This document shows, in pieces, positions 48,924 through 58,718 of a stretch of DNA of 64,000 nt. The stretch is from Tessaracoccus oleiagri (GTDB taxonomy: Bacteria > Actinomycetota > Actinomycetes > Propionibacteriales > Propionibacteriaceae), in contig NZ_FNGP01000002.1 of assembly GCF_900103275.1 (NCBI RefSeq), forward strand, positions 186,001 through 250,000. The letters run 5' to 3'. Numbering within the stretch: position 1 is the first letter of the stretch; the number at the start of each line of letters is the position of its first letter. The position numbers and the translations under genes are program-made. The notes under the pieces were generated by a model. It saw nothing but the letters and a program-made list of their open reading frames with translations, did no database searches and was not told the origin of the DNA.

Positions 48924-50506
48924 TGGCTCCCCAGCGACGACGGGTCATGGCCCAGGTGGCGATGGTCATGAACCTCGACAAGTGCATCGGCTGCCACACG
49001 TGCTCGGTGACCTGCAAGCAGGCGTGGACGAACCGCTCCGGCCTCGAGTACGTGTGGTTCAACAACGTGGAGACCCGCCCCGGCCAGGGCTACCCGCGCA
49101 CCTACGAGGACCAGGAGAAGTGGCAGGGCGGCTGGGTCCGCACCCGCTCCGGGCGGCTCCAGCTGCGCAGCGGCGGCCGGTTCAAGAAGCTGCTGAGCAT
49201 CTTCGCCTCGCCCGTGCAGCCGGAGATGCACGACTACTACGAGCCCTGGACCTACGACTACGAGAACCTGTTCCAGTCGCCGCTGAGCGACGACTTCCCC
49301 GTCGCCCGGCCGAAGTCGCTGGTGACGGGCGACGACATGGCGATCACCGCGTCGGCCAACTGGGACGACTCCCTCGGCGGCAGCGAGGCCTCCGAGGCCG
49401 CGGACCCGATCCTCGTGAAGCTTCGCGAGGAGGCGAACCTCCACATCAAGACGGAGTACGAGAAGACGTTCATGTTCTTCGTGCCCCGCATCTGCGAGCA
49501 CTGCCTCAACCCCTCGTGCATGGCCTCCTGCCCGTCGGGCGCGATCTACAAGCGCGAGGAGGACGGCATCGTCCTCGTCGACCAGGACCGCTGCCGTGGC
49601 TGGCGGCAGTGCATCACCGGCTGCCCGTACAAGAAGATCTATTTCAACCACCGCACCGGCAAGGCCGAGAAGTGCCACTTCTGCTACCCCCGCCTCGAGG
49701 TCGGGCTGCCGACCGTGTGCTCCGAGACCTGCGTGGGCCGGCTGCGCTACATCGGGTTGATCCTCTACGACCCCGACGCCGTCACCGCCGCCGCACTGGC
49801 CGACGACAAGGACCTCTACCAGGCCCAGCTCGACGTCATGCTCGACCCTCGCGACCCGCAGGTGATCGCCGACGCCAAGGCCAGCGGCATCCAGCCCGAC
49901 TGGCTCGAGGCCGCGCAGCGCTCGCCGGTGTACGCGCTCATCAAGCACTTCAAGGTGGCGCTGCCGCTGCACCCGGAGTACCGCACGATGCCGATGGTCT
50001 GGTACGTGCCGCCGCTCTCGCCCGTCGTGGACCTGCTGAAGGACCAGGGCCACGACTCCGAGGCCGGCGGCAACCTGTTCGGCGCCATCGACGCGCTGCG
50101 CATCCCGCTCGAGTACCTGGCGGAGCTGTTCACCGCCGGCGACGTGGAGATGGTCCGCCTCGTCCTCCAGAAGCTCGCCGCCATGCGCTCCTACATGCGC
50201 GACGTGACGCTGGGCAGGCCGCGCCAGCCGGAGCTGGCGGCCGCCGTCGGGATGGAGGAACGGGCGCTCGAGCAGATGTACCGCCTGCTCGCCATCGCGA
50301 AGTACGACGAGCGCTACGTCATCCCCAAGGCGCACCGGGAGGACGCCCACAACCTCGAGGAGATGGGTTGCTCCATCGACGTCGAGGGCGAGCCCGGCTT
50401 CGCCAACGACGACGTCTTCGGTTCCTCCTCCGGCCGGCCCGTGCCGGTCGCGATCGAGTCCTTCGCCGAAGCCAAGGCCCGCCAGCGCGATCCGGGGTGG
50501 CAGTGA
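48923..50506 (+). CDS. narH: Respiratory nitrate reductase beta subunit
   Basis: A 527-residue electron-transfer subunit with four iron-sulfur clusters. Cysteine groups in order: CIGCHTCSVTCKQAW, CEHCLNPSCMASCP, CRGWRQCITGCP (the tryptophan in place of a cysteine marks the [3Fe-4S] cluster) and CHFCYPRL..VCSETC. The C-terminal extension of about 200 residues contacts NarG and NarI. TGATG overlaps at both ends bind it to narG and narJ. It sits at the cytoplasmic face of the membrane. Confidence 0.97.
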   Translation: MAPQRRRVMAQVAMVMNLDKCIGCHTCSVTCKQAWTNRSGLEYVWFNNVETRPGQGYPRTYEDQEKWQGGWVRTRSGRLQLRSGGRFKKLLSIFASPVQPEMHDYYEPWTYDYENLFQSPLSDDFPVARPKSLVTGDDMAITASANWDDSLGGSEASEAADPILVKLREEANLHIKTEYEKTFMFFVPRICEHCLNPSCMASCPSGAIYKREEDGIVLVDQDRCRGWRQCITGCPYKKIYFNHRTGKAEKCHFCYPRLEVGLPTVCSETCVGRLRYIGLILYDPDAVTAAALADDKDLYQAQLDVMLDPRDPQVIADAKASGIQPDWLEAAQRSPVYALIKHFKVALPLHPEYRTMPMVWYVPPLSPVVDLLKDQGHDSEAGGNLFGAIDALRIPLEYLAELFTAGDVEMVRLVLQKLAAMRSYMRDVTLGRPRQPELAAAVGMEERALEQMYRLLAIAKYDERYVIPKAHREDAHNLEEMGCSIDVEGEPGFANDDVFGSSSGRPVPVAIESFAEAKARQRDPGWQ

Positions 50507-51111
50507 TGGACGCGGCCGTCGTGTTCCAGGCCGCCGGAATGCTGCTGGGCTACCCCGACGAGGCGCTGCTGGACCGCCTCGACCTGATCGAGGCCGCGGT
50601 GGCCACCACCGGGGCCGCGAACCACTTCGCGCCGACCATCGCGCACCTGCGATCCATGCCCCTGATGGAGCTGCAGGCCTGGCACGTCGCCGAGTTCGAC
50701 CTGTCGCGCAGGCACGCGCTGCACCTCACCTACTGGACCAACGGCGACACCCGCCAGCGGGGCGAGGCACTGGCCGCCATCAAGCAGGTCTACCGGGACT
50801 CCGGCCTGGTGGTGGACCTGCAGGGCGAGCTGCCCGACTACCTGCCGATGGTGCTGGAGTTCGCCGCCACCGGAGACGCCGAGCTGGGGCGCGCGCTGCT
50901 CAACCGGTTCCGGGCCTCGCTGGAACTGCTGCGGATGGGCCTCGAGCGGGACGGCCTGCCGCAGGCGGGGCTGCTCGCCGCCGTGTGCGGCGAGCTGGGC
51001 GGCGCCTCGCCCACCACCCTCGAGGACGTCAAGCGGCTCCAGGCCGGGCCGCCCACCGAGACCGTGGGCATCGGCTCCACGCTGCTGCCCTACCCCACCG
51101 TGAGGAGCTGA
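50506..51111 (+). CDS. narJ: Nitrate reductase assembly chaperone
   Basis: A 201-residue all-helical TorD/NarJ-family chaperone needed to insert the molybdenum cofactor into NarG. Typical segments: GMLLGYPDE, YVEEFDLSRRH-like VAEFDLSRRHALHLTYWTNGDTR, and DYLPMVLEFAA. It is not part of the final enzyme. ATG 50506 overlaps the narH stop; a GTG one codon earlier is also possible. narI begins one base after its stop. Confidence 0.95.
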   Translation: MDAAVVFQAAGMLLGYPDEALLDRLDLIEAAVATTGAANHFAPTIAHLRSMPLMELQAWHVAEFDLSRRHALHLTYWTNGDTRQRGEALAAIKQVYRDSGLVVDLQGELPDYLPMVLEFAATGDAELGRALLNRFRASLELLRMGLERDGLPQAGLLAAVCGELGGASPTTLEDVKRLQAGPPTETVGIGSTLLPYPTVRS

Positions 51112-51112
51112 C

Positions 51113-51886
51113 ATGGACGTCATCGCATGGGGACTCATCCCCTACCTCGTCTTCATCGTCTTCGTCGGCGGCATGATCTGGCGATACCGCTTCGACCAGT
51201 TCGGCTGGACCTCCCGGTCGTCGCAGATGTACGAGTCGAAGATGCTGAAGATCGGCTCGCCGTTGTTCCACTACGCGATCCTCGCGGTGTTCTTCGGCCA
51301 CGTCGTGGGGCTCATGATCCCGAAGCTGTGGACCGACGCGGTCGGCATCTCGCAGCACAACTACCACCTGGGTGCGCTGTGGGTGGGCGGCATCGCAGGG
51401 GTCGCGCTGCTCGTCGGGCTGGCCATCCTCATCTACCGCCGACGGTCGAACAAGGCCGTCTTCCGTGCCACCACCTGGAACGACAAGATCATGTTCCTGG
51501 TGCTGGGCTTCGTCATCGTGGTCGGCCTGCTCGCGACCTTCACCGGCGACACGACGCCCACCGGCGAGGAGCACAACTACCGCGAGACGGTGTCGATCTG
51601 GTTCCGTTCGCTGTTCCTCTTCCAACCCGACGTCGAGGCGATGGCCGCGTCCACATGGCAGTTCAAGCTGCACGTCCTGGCGGGCATGCTGATGATCGTC
51701 ATGGTGCCGTTCACCCGGCTGATCCACGCGTTCACGGTGCCGCTGCACTTCCTGTTCCGCCCGTACATCGTCTACCGCTCCCGCGGCGGCCGGCGAGGGC
51801 AGTCGCGCACGACGAAGGGCCGCGGCTGGGAGCCGGTGCGGACCGCGTCGGAGATCTCCACCAAGCCCCCGAAGTCCGCGCGCTGA
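51113..51886 (+). CDS. narI: Respiratory nitrate reductase gamma subunit (cytochrome b)
   Basis: A 257-residue diheme membrane anchor that oxidises menaquinol and passes electrons to NarH. Five hydrophobic helices; heme-ligand histidines are visible in SPLFHYAIL, FFGHVVGL, FKLHVLAGM and TRLIHAF. The basic C-terminal tail is longer than in E. coli NarI (about 225). ATG 51113 has GAGGAG upstream, within the narJ end. Confidence 0.95.
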   Translation: MDVIAWGLIPYLVFIVFVGGMIWRYRFDQFGWTSRSSQMYESKMLKIGSPLFHYAILAVFFGHVVGLMIPKLWTDAVGISQHNYHLGALWVGGIAGVALLVGLAILIYRRRSNKAVFRATTWNDKIMFLVLGFVIVVGLLATFTGDTTPTGEEHNYRETVSIWFRSLFLFQPDVEAMAASTWQFKLHVLAGMLMIVMVPFTRLIHAFTVPLHFLFRPYIVYRSRGGRRGQSRTTKGRGWEPVRTASEISTKPPKSAR

Positions 51887-51903
51887 GAGACGGAGACGCC
51901 GAC

Positions 51904-53289
51904 ATGACCAAGTTGGAGACGCAGGGCGACTGGCTGGTCTCGTGGGACCCCGAGGACCCGGCCAAGTGGGACAAGAAGCTCGCCTGGACGACCCTCTGGA
52001 TCACGACGTTCAGCCTGACGATGTGCTTCGTGGCCTGGTTCCTGCCGAGCGCGATCATCCCCAAGCTGAAGGCGCTCGGCTACACGTTCACGCAGGCCCA
52101 GCTGTACTGGATGGCGGCCATGCCCGGCCTGTCGGCCGGCTTCATGCGCCTGTTCTGGATGATCCTCCCGCCGAAGATCGGCACCCGCAAGATGGTCACC
52201 CTGACCAGCCTGTTGCTGATCCTGCCGGTGCTCGGCTGGGGCTTCGAGGTGACCAACCCCGACGTGCCGTACTGGCGCCTGATGGGGCTCGCGTTCCTCT
52301 CCGGCATCGGCGGCGGCGCGTTCTCCGGCTTCATGCCGTCGACGTCGTACTTCTTCCCCAAGCGCATGTCCGGCACCGCGCTCGGCCTCCAGGCCGGCAT
52401 CGGCAACTTCGGCGTCTCCCTCGTCCAGTTGGCCACCCCCTGGCTCATCACGTTCGGCATGTTCGGCTTCCTGGGCTCGCAGCAGATGGAGCTGGCGGGC
52501 GCCTCGTCGGTGACGGTCTGGTACCAGAACTCGGCGCTGGTCTACCTGCCGCTGATCATCGGCGTCGCCATCGCGGCGTACCTGTTCCTGCGGTCGGTGC
52601 CGGTCAAGGCGTCGATCCGGCAGCAGTTCGACATCTTCGGCAACCAGGACACCTGGTGGATGACGCTGCTCTACATCATGACCTTCGGCACCTTCTCGGG
52701 GCTCGCCGCGCAGTTAAACCTGCTGATGCTGAACCTCTACGGCGCGAACAACCCGGACATCGTCTCCGGCGCGGGCACGACCGCCCAGATCCTCGTCGAC
52801 GGCTACACGCTGCCGGACCCGGCGATGTACGTCTTCCTCGGGCCGCTCGTGGGTGCCGCCGCCCGGGTGCTGTTCTCCCCGCTGACCGACCGGATGGGCG
52901 GCGCGATCTGGACGCTCATCTCGGGGATCGGGATCCTGGCGTCCATCCTCGTCACGATCCCGGCACTCACACCCGACACCTCCAGCGCGGAGTCGCTGCG
53001 GGGCGGCTTCACGCTGTTCCTCTGGGGCATGCTCGCAATCTTCCTGTTCTCCGGGATCGGCAACGCGTCGACGTTCAAGCAGATGCCGATGATCTTCGAG
53101 CGCAGGCAGGCCGGTGGCGTGATCGGCTGGACCGCAGCCATCGCGGCCTTCGGGCCGTTCCTGTTCGGCGTGGGGCTGACGATCATGAGCCCGACGCTGT
53201 TCTACATCATCGGCGCCGCGTGGGCCGTCATGTGCATCGCGATCACGTGGCTCCGCTACGCGCGCCCCGGCGCGCCGAAGCCGAGCTGA
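51904..53289 (+). CDS. narK: Nitrate/nitrite transporter
   Basis: A 461-residue major-facilitator protein with twelve helices. Both NarK-type glycine-rich signature regions are recognisable (GIGGGAFSGFMPSTSYFFPKR in helix 5 and GIGNASTFKQMPMIF in helix 11). It should import nitrate and/or exchange it for nitrite produced by NarGHI. The start ATG 51904 follows narI by 17 bases with GGAG-like sequence upstream. No nitrite reductase is in the window, so nitrite export is likely. Confidence 0.95.
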   Translation: MTKLETQGDWLVSWDPEDPAKWDKKLAWTTLWITTFSLTMCFVAWFLPSAIIPKLKALGYTFTQAQLYWMAAMPGLSAGFMRLFWMILPPKIGTRKMVTLTSLLLILPVLGWGFEVTNPDVPYWRLMGLAFLSGIGGGAFSGFMPSTSYFFPKRMSGTALGLQAGIGNFGVSLVQLATPWLITFGMFGFLGSQQMELAGASSVTVWYQNSALVYLPLIIGVAIAAYLFLRSVPVKASIRQQFDIFGNQDTWWMTLLYIMTFGTFSGLAAQLNLLMLNLYGANNPDIVSGAGTTAQILVDGYTLPDPAMYVFLGPLVGAAARVLFSPLTDRMGGAIWTLISGIGILASILVTIPALTPDTSSAESLRGGFTLFLWGMLAIFLFSGIGNASTFKQMPMIFERRQAGGVIGWTAAIAAFGPFLFGVGLTIMSPTLFYIIGAAWAVMCIAITWLRYARPGAPKPS

Positions 53290-53290
53290 C

Positions 53291-53791
53291 GTGGCAGGAC
53301 GCGCGGCGGTCATCACCTGCTCCGACCTCGCCGCCGCCGACCCGAGGGAGGACCGTGGCGGCCCCGTACTGCGGGAGGCGTTGCGCGAGCTCGGCTTCGA
53401 GGTGCTCCCGGCCGTCATCGTGCCGCTCGAAGTCGACGCCATCCGGCGGGCGATCGCCGCGGCGCTGGCGGACGGCTGCCGGGTCATCGCCACCGCGGGC
53501 GGCACCAGCCTCGGGCCCCGGGACGTGACGGTCGACGCCACCAAGCCGTTCCTCGCCTACGAACTGCCCGGCGTGATGGACGAGGTCCGCCGACGTGGCG
53601 CGCCCGTCGAGCCGCGCTCGGTCCTGTCGCGCGGCCTCATCGGCGTCGTAGCTCCCGACGACGGGCCGCGCGCCCTGCTGGTGAACGCCCCGGGCTCGCG
53701 CGGCGGCGCCCGGGACACGATCGCGGTCGTGGGCCCGCTGCTCGCCTACATCATGGAGCAGTTCGACGAAGTGCCGCACCGCCTCGACTGA
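53291..53791 (+). CDS. MogA/MoaB-type molybdenum cofactor protein
   Basis: A 166-residue MoCF-fold protein: AAVITCSDLAAADPREDRGG, then TAGGTSLGPRDVTVDATKPF, the family signature for molybdopterin binding, and VNAPGSRGGARDTI in place of the more usual LPGxP. It adenylylates molybdopterin or inserts molybdenum. The GTG start lies one base after the narK stop (TGACGTG), so it is part of the nar operon. Whether it is MogA or MoaB cannot be settled by sequence alone. Confidence 0.88.
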   Translation: MAGRAAVITCSDLAAADPREDRGGPVLREALRELGFEVLPAVIVPLEVDAIRRAIAAALADGCRVIATAGGTSLGPRDVTVDATKPFLAYELPGVMDEVRRRGAPVEPRSVLSRGLIGVVAPDDGPRALLVNAPGSRGGARDTIAVVGPLLAYIMEQFDEVPHRLD

Positions 53792-53862
53792 GCCGGCGCG
53801 GCCCCGTCGGGATCCCACGGCCGCTACCCCACCGGCCGGATGCGTGGGACGATGGGGACGCC

Positions 53863-56382
53863 ATGTCGCTCTCCGAAGTCCTCGAACACACGCCCAACGA
53901 ACCCGACGCCCTCTACGACGCCTTCGCCGCCTGGGTTGCCGGGGGCGGGTTCAGCCTCTACCCGCACCAGGACGAGGCGCTGCTGGCGATCCTCGCCGGC
54001 TCGAACGTCATCGTGACCACGCCCACCGGGTCCGGCAAGTCGATGATCGCGACGGCCGCGCACTTCGCCGCGCTGGCGGGCAGGGGCCGGACCTACTACA
54101 CCGCCCCCATCAAGGCGCTGGTCAGTGAGAAGTTCTTCGCGCTGGTGGACGTCTTCGGGGCCGAGCTCGTCGGCATGGTCACCGGCGACGCGTCGGTGAA
54201 CCCCGACGCCCCGATCATCGCCTGCACCGCCGAGATCCTGGCCAACATCGCGCTCCGCGAAGGGCGGAACGCGGACGTCGACCAGGTGGTGATGGACGAG
54301 TTCCACTTCATCTCCGACCCCGACCGCGGCTGGGCGTGGCAGGTGCCGCTCATCGAGCTGCCACAGGCGCAGTTCGTCATCATGTCCGCCACTCTCGGCG
54401 ACACCACCCGCCTGCAGGAGACCCTCACGTCGACCACCGGGCGCGACGTCGTCGAGATCAGCGATGCGCAGCGTCCCGTCCCGCTCACCTACCGGTGGTC
54501 GCTCGACCCGATCCACGAGACCATCGCCACCCTCGTGGCCGACCAGCAGGCGCCCGTCTACGTCGTGCACTCGACGCAGGCGGCGGCGGTGGAGCAGGCG
54601 CAGTCGATGCTCAGCCTCGGCGCGGCGAAGCCCGGCAAGGCACGCGCGGAGGAGCTGAAGGAGGCGCTCGCCGGCTTCCGGTTCGCGAGCGGGTTCGGGT
54701 CGACGCTCAGCAAGCTGCTGCGCGCCGGGATCGCGGTCCACCACGCCGGCATGCTGCCGAAGTACCGGCGCCTCGTCGAGCAGCTCGCGCAGCGCGGCCT
54801 GCTGCAGATCATCTGCGGCACCGACACCCTCGGGGTGGGCATCAACGTCCCCATCCGCACCGTGCTGTTCGCGTCGCTGACGAAGTTCGACGGCCGGCGG
54901 ATGCGGCAGCTGCGGTCGCGCGAGTTCCACCAGATCGCTGGCCGCGCCGGCCGCGCCGGGTTCGACACCATCGGTTACGTGGTCGCCCAAGCGCCCGAGC
55001 ACGAGGTGGAGAACGCGAAGATCCTCGCCAAGCACGAGGGCAACGAGAAGAAGCTCAAGTCCGTCCGCCGGAAGAAGCCGCCCGAGGGGTTCATCAACTA
55101 CACGGAGGCGACGTTCAACAAGCTCATCGAGTCGCAGCCCGAGGAACTGCACCCGCGCATGAAGGTGTCGCACTCGATGCTGCTCAACCTGCTCGAGCGT
55201 GACGGGGACGTCGCCGCCGCGATCGTGCGGCTCGTGGACTCGACCGTCGCCGACCGCAAGAGCCGCCGCGCGCTGCTGCGCCGCGCCGCCGCCCTCGGGC
55301 GCAGTCTGATCGCCGCCGAGATCATCACCCGCCTGCCGGAGCCGACGGCGTCGGGGCGCCGCTACCAGCTCGACGTCGACCTACAGCACGACTTCGCCCT
55401 CAACCAGCCCCTGTCCGCGTTCGCGTTGGCGGTGATGGAGACGATGGACGAGGACCAGCCCGACTACGCGCTTGACGTCGTCAGCGTCGTCGAGGCCACG
55501 CTCGAGAACCCGATGACGATCCTGCTGCAACAGCAGTTCCGGGCACGCGGGGAGCTCGTCGCCGAGCTCAAGGCCGACGGCGTCGAGTACGACGAGCGCG
55601 TCGCCATCCTCGACGAGGTCACCTGGCCCAAGCCGCTGGAGGAGAAGCTCCAGGCCGCGCACATCGAGTACGGCGCCAAGTACCCGTGGCTGCTGGAGAC
55701 CCCCGTCAACCCGAAGTCGATCGTCCGCGACATGTACGTCTCCGCCATGACGTTCGCCGAGTACGTGGCGCACCTGAAGGTGCAGCGCTCTGAGGGGCTG
55801 CTCCTGCGCTACCTCACCGACGCCTATCGGGCGCTGCGGCAGACGGTGCCCGAGGGCTTCCGCAACGACGAGCTGGACGACATCATCGCCTGGCTCGGCG
55901 AGATGACGCGCCTCGTCGACTCCTCGCTGCTCGACGAGTGGGCGCAGCTCAGCGCGATGACGGGCCAGGAGGTGACCGTCGACGATGCGCCACCGCCCCC
56001 GTCGCGGCCGGTGACCGGCAACGAGCGGGCCTTCCGCGTCATGGTCCGCAATGCGTTGTGGCGGCGCGTGGAGCTGATGAGCCGCGACGACGTCGACGCG
56101 CTGGCCGCCCTCGACGGCGGCGGGCCGATGACCCGACCGGCGTGGGACGAGGCGCTCGGCGCCTACTGGGACGAGCACGACGACCTCTACGTCGACGGCG
56201 ACGCCCGCGGGCCGAAGTTCTTCGACGTGGAGAAGCACGGCCGCACGTGGATGGTGCGGCAGGTCATAGACGACCCGGAGGGCAACCACGACTGGGCGCT
56301 GCACGCGCGCGTCGACCTGGACGCGTCCGACGAGGCCGGCGAACTCGTCCTGCAGACGCTGAGCTTCGCCCGGCACGACTGA
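53863..56382 (+). CDS. DEAD/DEAH helicase with DUF3516 C-terminal domain
   Basis: An 839-residue superfamily 2 helicase. Motif I is TPTGSGKS at 53-60, motif II DEFH at 145-148, motif III MSATLGD, and motif VI HQIAGRAGRAG. Residues about 420-839 match the DUF3516 extension found in actinobacterial helicases: helical, with SHSMLLNLLERDGD and a C-terminal QVIDDPEGNHDW. Likely acts on RNA or DNA in the cytoplasm; the exact process is unknown. ATG 53863 begins MSLSEVLEHTP. The AlkD-like gene starts 15 bases after its stop and may be co-transcribed. Confidence 0.92.
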   Translation: MSLSEVLEHTPNEPDALYDAFAAWVAGGGFSLYPHQDEALLAILAGSNVIVTTPTGSGKSMIATAAHFAALAGRGRTYYTAPIKALVSEKFFALVDVFGAELVGMVTGDASVNPDAPIIACTAEILANIALREGRNADVDQVVMDEFHFISDPDRGWAWQVPLIELPQAQFVIMSATLGDTTRLQETLTSTTGRDVVEISDAQRPVPLTYRWSLDPIHETIATLVADQQAPVYVVHSTQAAAVEQAQSMLSLGAAKPGKARAEELKEALAGFRFASGFGSTLSKLLRAGIAVHHAGMLPKYRRLVEQLAQRGLLQIICGTDTLGVGINVPIRTVLFASLTKFDGRRMRQLRSREFHQIAGRAGRAGFDTIGYVVAQAPEHEVENAKILAKHEGNEKKLKSVRRKKPPEGFINYTEATFNKLIESQPEELHPRMKVSHSMLLNLLERDGDVAAAIVRLVDSTVADRKSRRALLRRAAALGRSLIAAEIITRLPEPTASGRRYQLDVDLQHDFALNQPLSAFALAVMETMDEDQPDYALDVVSVVEATLENPMTILLQQQFRARGELVAELKADGVEYDERVAILDEVTWPKPLEEKLQAAHIEYGAKYPWLLETPVNPKSIVRDMYVSAMTFAEYVAHLKVQRSEGLLLRYLTDAYRALRQTVPEGFRNDELDDIIAWLGEMTRLVDSSLLDEWAQLSAMTGQEVTVDDAPPPPSRPVTGNERAFRVMVRNALWRRVELMSRDDVDALAALDGGGPMTRPAWDEALGAYWDEHDDLYVDGDARGPKFFDVEKHGRTWMVRQVIDDPEGNHDWALHARVDLDASDEAGELVLQTLSFARHD

Positions 56383-56397
56383 CCGAAGGAGCACGCG

Positions 56398-57063
56398 ATG
56401 ACGAAGGACGAGGTGCTGGCCCGGCTGGCCCAGCTGGAGGACCCGAGGATCCGGGCCGTGAACGAGCGCCACGGCGACGACCACGGGGTGAACCTCGGCC
56501 AGCTGAGGGCGCTCGCCAAGGAACTGGGGACCCAGCCGGAACTTGCGCGCGAGCTCTGGGCCGACGGGGACACCGCCGCCCGGCTCCTGGCGCTGCTCAT
56601 CAGCCGCCCCAGCCACTACGGCAGCGAGGAGCTCGACCTGATGCTGCGCGACGCCCGCACCCCGAAAGTGCAGGACTGGCTCGTCAACTACATCGTCAAG
56701 AAGTCGAAGCACGCCGAGACCTTGCGCGTGGCCTGGTTCGACGACGCCGACCCGGCGGTGGCGAGCGCCGGCTGGGCACTCACCAGCGACCGCGTCGCGA
56801 AGAGGCCCGACGGGCTGGACCTGGCTGCGCTCCTGGACCTCATCGAGGCGCGCATGAAGGACGCACCCGACCGGCTCCAGTGGGAGATGAACACCTGTCT
56901 CGCCCAGATCGGCATCCACCACCCCGAGCACCGCGCCCGGGCCATCGCCATCGGCGAGCGCCTCGGGGTCCTGAAGGACTACCCCACTCCCCCGAACTGC
57001 ACGTCGCCCTACGCGCCCATCTGGATCAACGAGATGGTCCGCCGCACGGCCCCCGCTGGTTGA
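56398..57063 (+). CDS. AlkD-like DNA alkylation repair family protein
   Basis: A 221-residue all-helical protein resembling the HEAT-repeat DNA glycosylases of the AlkD/DNA alkylation repair family: LGQLRALAKELG, ELARELWADG, KVQDWLVNYIVKK, RVAWFDDADPAVASAGWAL and the closing WEMNTCLAQIGIHHPEHRARAIAIGERLG. AlkC/AlkD enzymes excise bulky or charged alkyl bases; catalytic details vary and I cannot confirm activity. ATG 56398 has AAGGAG six to seven bases upstream. The last codons and the TGA fall within the start of a dispersed repeat. Confidence 0.75.
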   Translation: MTKDEVLARLAQLEDPRIRAVNERHGDDHGVNLGQLRALAKELGTQPELARELWADGDTAARLLALLISRPSHYGSEELDLMLRDARTPKVQDWLVNYIVKKSKHAETLRVAWFDDADPAVASAGWALTSDRVAKRPDGLDLAALLDLIEARMKDAPDRLQWEMNTCLAQIGIHHPEHRARAIAIGERLGVLKDYPTPPNCTSPYAPIWINEMVRRTAPAG

Positions 57064-57165
57064 TTGAGCTCGCCGCGCGAAGCCGGCGATGGTCGAAATC
57101 AACGGTCCGCTCTGGGATGGTTTCGACCGCGCGGTGGACTTCGTCCGCCGCTGCTCAACCAACGG
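57056..57165. repeat. Intergenic inverted-repeat element cluster
   Basis: GTTGATT (57059-57065) and AATCAAC (57097-57103) form an inverted repeat around TGAGC...CGAA. A second unit, read on the minus strand from about 57164 to 57121, is GGTTGAGCAGCGGCGGACGA followed by AGT...GGTCGAAACC. The pattern TTGAGSAGCGRCGAAG...TCGAARCC matches the repeat within the HNH gene at 20591-20656. The element fills the 138-base gap between the AlkD-like and fumC genes and provides the AlkD-like stop codon. Confidence 0.55.
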
Positions 57166-57201
57166 GGTTCGACGCGGCTGTTCAGCCAACCGACGCGCGG
57201 G

Positions 57202-58605
57202 CTACTTCGCGACCCCCGGGTGGGTCATGCTCAGCAGGTCGAGGGCCTTGTCCAACTCCTCCTCCGTGAGCTCGCCGCGCTCGACGTGGCCGAGCTGGAT
57301 CGTCGCCTCCCGGACGGTGATGCCCTCCTTGACGGCGTGCTTGGCGATCTTGGCGGCCGCCTCGTAGCCGATGAGCCGGTTGAGCGGGGTGACGGTCGAC
57401 GGCGACATGCCGGCCAGCATCGCGGCCCGCTCGACGTTGGCCTCCAGGCCCGCGATCGTGCGGTCGGCGAGGACCCGCGTCGCGTTGCTGAGCAGCCGGA
57501 TGGATTCCAGCAGCGCGGTGCCCATGACGGGGATCTGCACGTTGAGCTCGAACGAGCCGGAGGCGCCCGCCCAAGCGATGGTCGCGTCGTTGCCGATCAC
57601 GCGTGCGCACACCATGAGCACCGCCTCGGGGACGACCGGGTTGACCTTGCCCGGCATGATCGAGGAGCCCGGCTGGAGGTCGGGGATGCGCAACTCCGCG
57701 AGGCCGGTGTTCGGGCCGGAACCCATCCAGCGGATGTCGTTGTTGATCTTCGTGAGCGAGACGGCCAGCGTGCGCAGGGCCCCGGAGGCCTCGACGAGCC
57801 CGTCGCGGTTGGCCTGTGCCTCGAAGTGGTCGCGGGCCTCCTTGACCGGCAGCCCCGTCGACTCCGCCAGCTCGGCGATCACCTGCTGGGGGAAGCCGAT
57901 CGGCGTGTTGATGCCCGTCCCGACGGCGGTGCCGCCGAGCGGGACCTCCGACACCCGCTGCAGCGCCGCGTCCACGCGCTCGATGCCGTAGCGGACCTGG
58001 GCCGCGTAGCCACCGAACTCCTGCCCCAACGTGACGGGCGTGGCGTCCATCAGGTGGGTGCGGCCCGACTTCACGTAGCCCTTGAACTCCTCCGCCTTGG
58101 CCTCCAGCGCCGTGGCGAGGTGGTCGAGCGCCGGCTTCAGGTCGTTGATGAGCGCGCCGGTCACGGCGACATGCACCGAGGTGGGGAACACGTCGTTGCT
58201 GGACTGCGACGCGTTGACGTGGTCGTTCGGGTGCACCTTGTCGCCGAGGTGCCTCGACGCCAGCGTGGCGAGCACCTCGTTCATGTTCATGTTCGACGAC
58301 GTCCCCGACCCGGTCTGGTAGACGTCGACCGGGAATTGGTCGGCGTGGTCACCGCCGATCACCTCGTCGGCCGCGGCGACGATCGCGTCGGCCACCGCCC
58401 CGTCGAGGATGCCCAGCGACTTGTTGGCGATCGCGGCCGCTCGCTTCACCTGGGCCAGCGCGACGACCTGCGCTCGCTCCAGCCGGGTGCCCGAGATGGG
58501 GAAGTTCTCGACCGCCCGCTGCGTCTGCGCGGCGTACAGCGCGTCGACGGGGACCCGCACCTCCCCCATCGTGTCGTGCTCCACGCGGAAGTCCTGCTCG
58601 CTCAC
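57202..58605 (-). CDS. fumC: Class II fumarase
   Basis: A 467-residue cytoplasmic enzyme interconverting fumarate and L-malate in the TCA cycle, or in its reductive branch during fermentation. Landmarks: [14 protein letters not shown], the active-site segments SSNDVFPT and [11 protein letters not shown], and the superfamily signature [14 protein letters not shown] 58605 is the start, with AAGGAG six to seven bases upstream; a longer open frame to 58632 lacks signals. Minus-strand TAGGCT (58647-58642) is a possible -10. It lies downstream of the carboxylase gene but is separated from it by a terminator. Confidence 0.96.
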   Translation of the reverse strand: MSEQDFRVEHDTMGEVRVPVDALYAAQTQRAVENFPISGTRLERAQVVALAQVKRAAAIANKSLGILDGAVADAIVAAADEVIGGDHADQFPVDVYQTGSGTSSNMNMNEVLATLASRHLGDKVHPNDHVNASQSSNDVFPTSVHVAVTGALINDLKPALDHLATALEAKAEEFKGYVKSGRTHLMDATPVTLGQEFGGYAAQVRYGIERVDAALQRVSEVPLGGTAVGTGINTPIGFPQQVIAELAESTGLPVKEARDHFEAQANRDGLVEASGALRTLAVSLTKINNDIRWMGSGPNTGLAELRIPDLQPGSSIMPGKVNPVVPEAVLMVCARVIGNDATIAWAGASGSFELNVQIPVMGTALLESIRLLSNATRVLADRTIAGLEANVERAAMLAGMSPSTVTPLNRLIGYEAAAKIAKHAVKEGITVREATIQLGHVERGELTEEELDKALDLLSMTHPGVAK

Positions 58606-58675
58606 TGACGTCTCCTTCGATTCCAGATCCACTTGGAGCCCAGCCTATGCGGGCGAAGTGGCCGGGGAAGCGGAA

Positions 58676-58706
58676 CGGCGGGACACCCGGGAAGGGTGCC
58701 CCGCCG
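58676..58706 (-). terminator. Terminator of the multidomain carboxylase gene
   Basis: A stem of 7 + 5 pairs with one A-C mismatch (CGGCGGG/CCCGCCG and CACCC/GGGTG) around a 5-base loop, beginning 13 bases after the carboxylase stop on the minus strand. Confidence 0.75.
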
Positions 58707-58718
58707 AAGTCCGATGGG

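Noticed and set aside
57056-57190. Insertion sequence between the AlkD-like gene and fumC
   Set aside because: The gap is 138 bases with short inverted repeats only, no transposase or target-site duplication.
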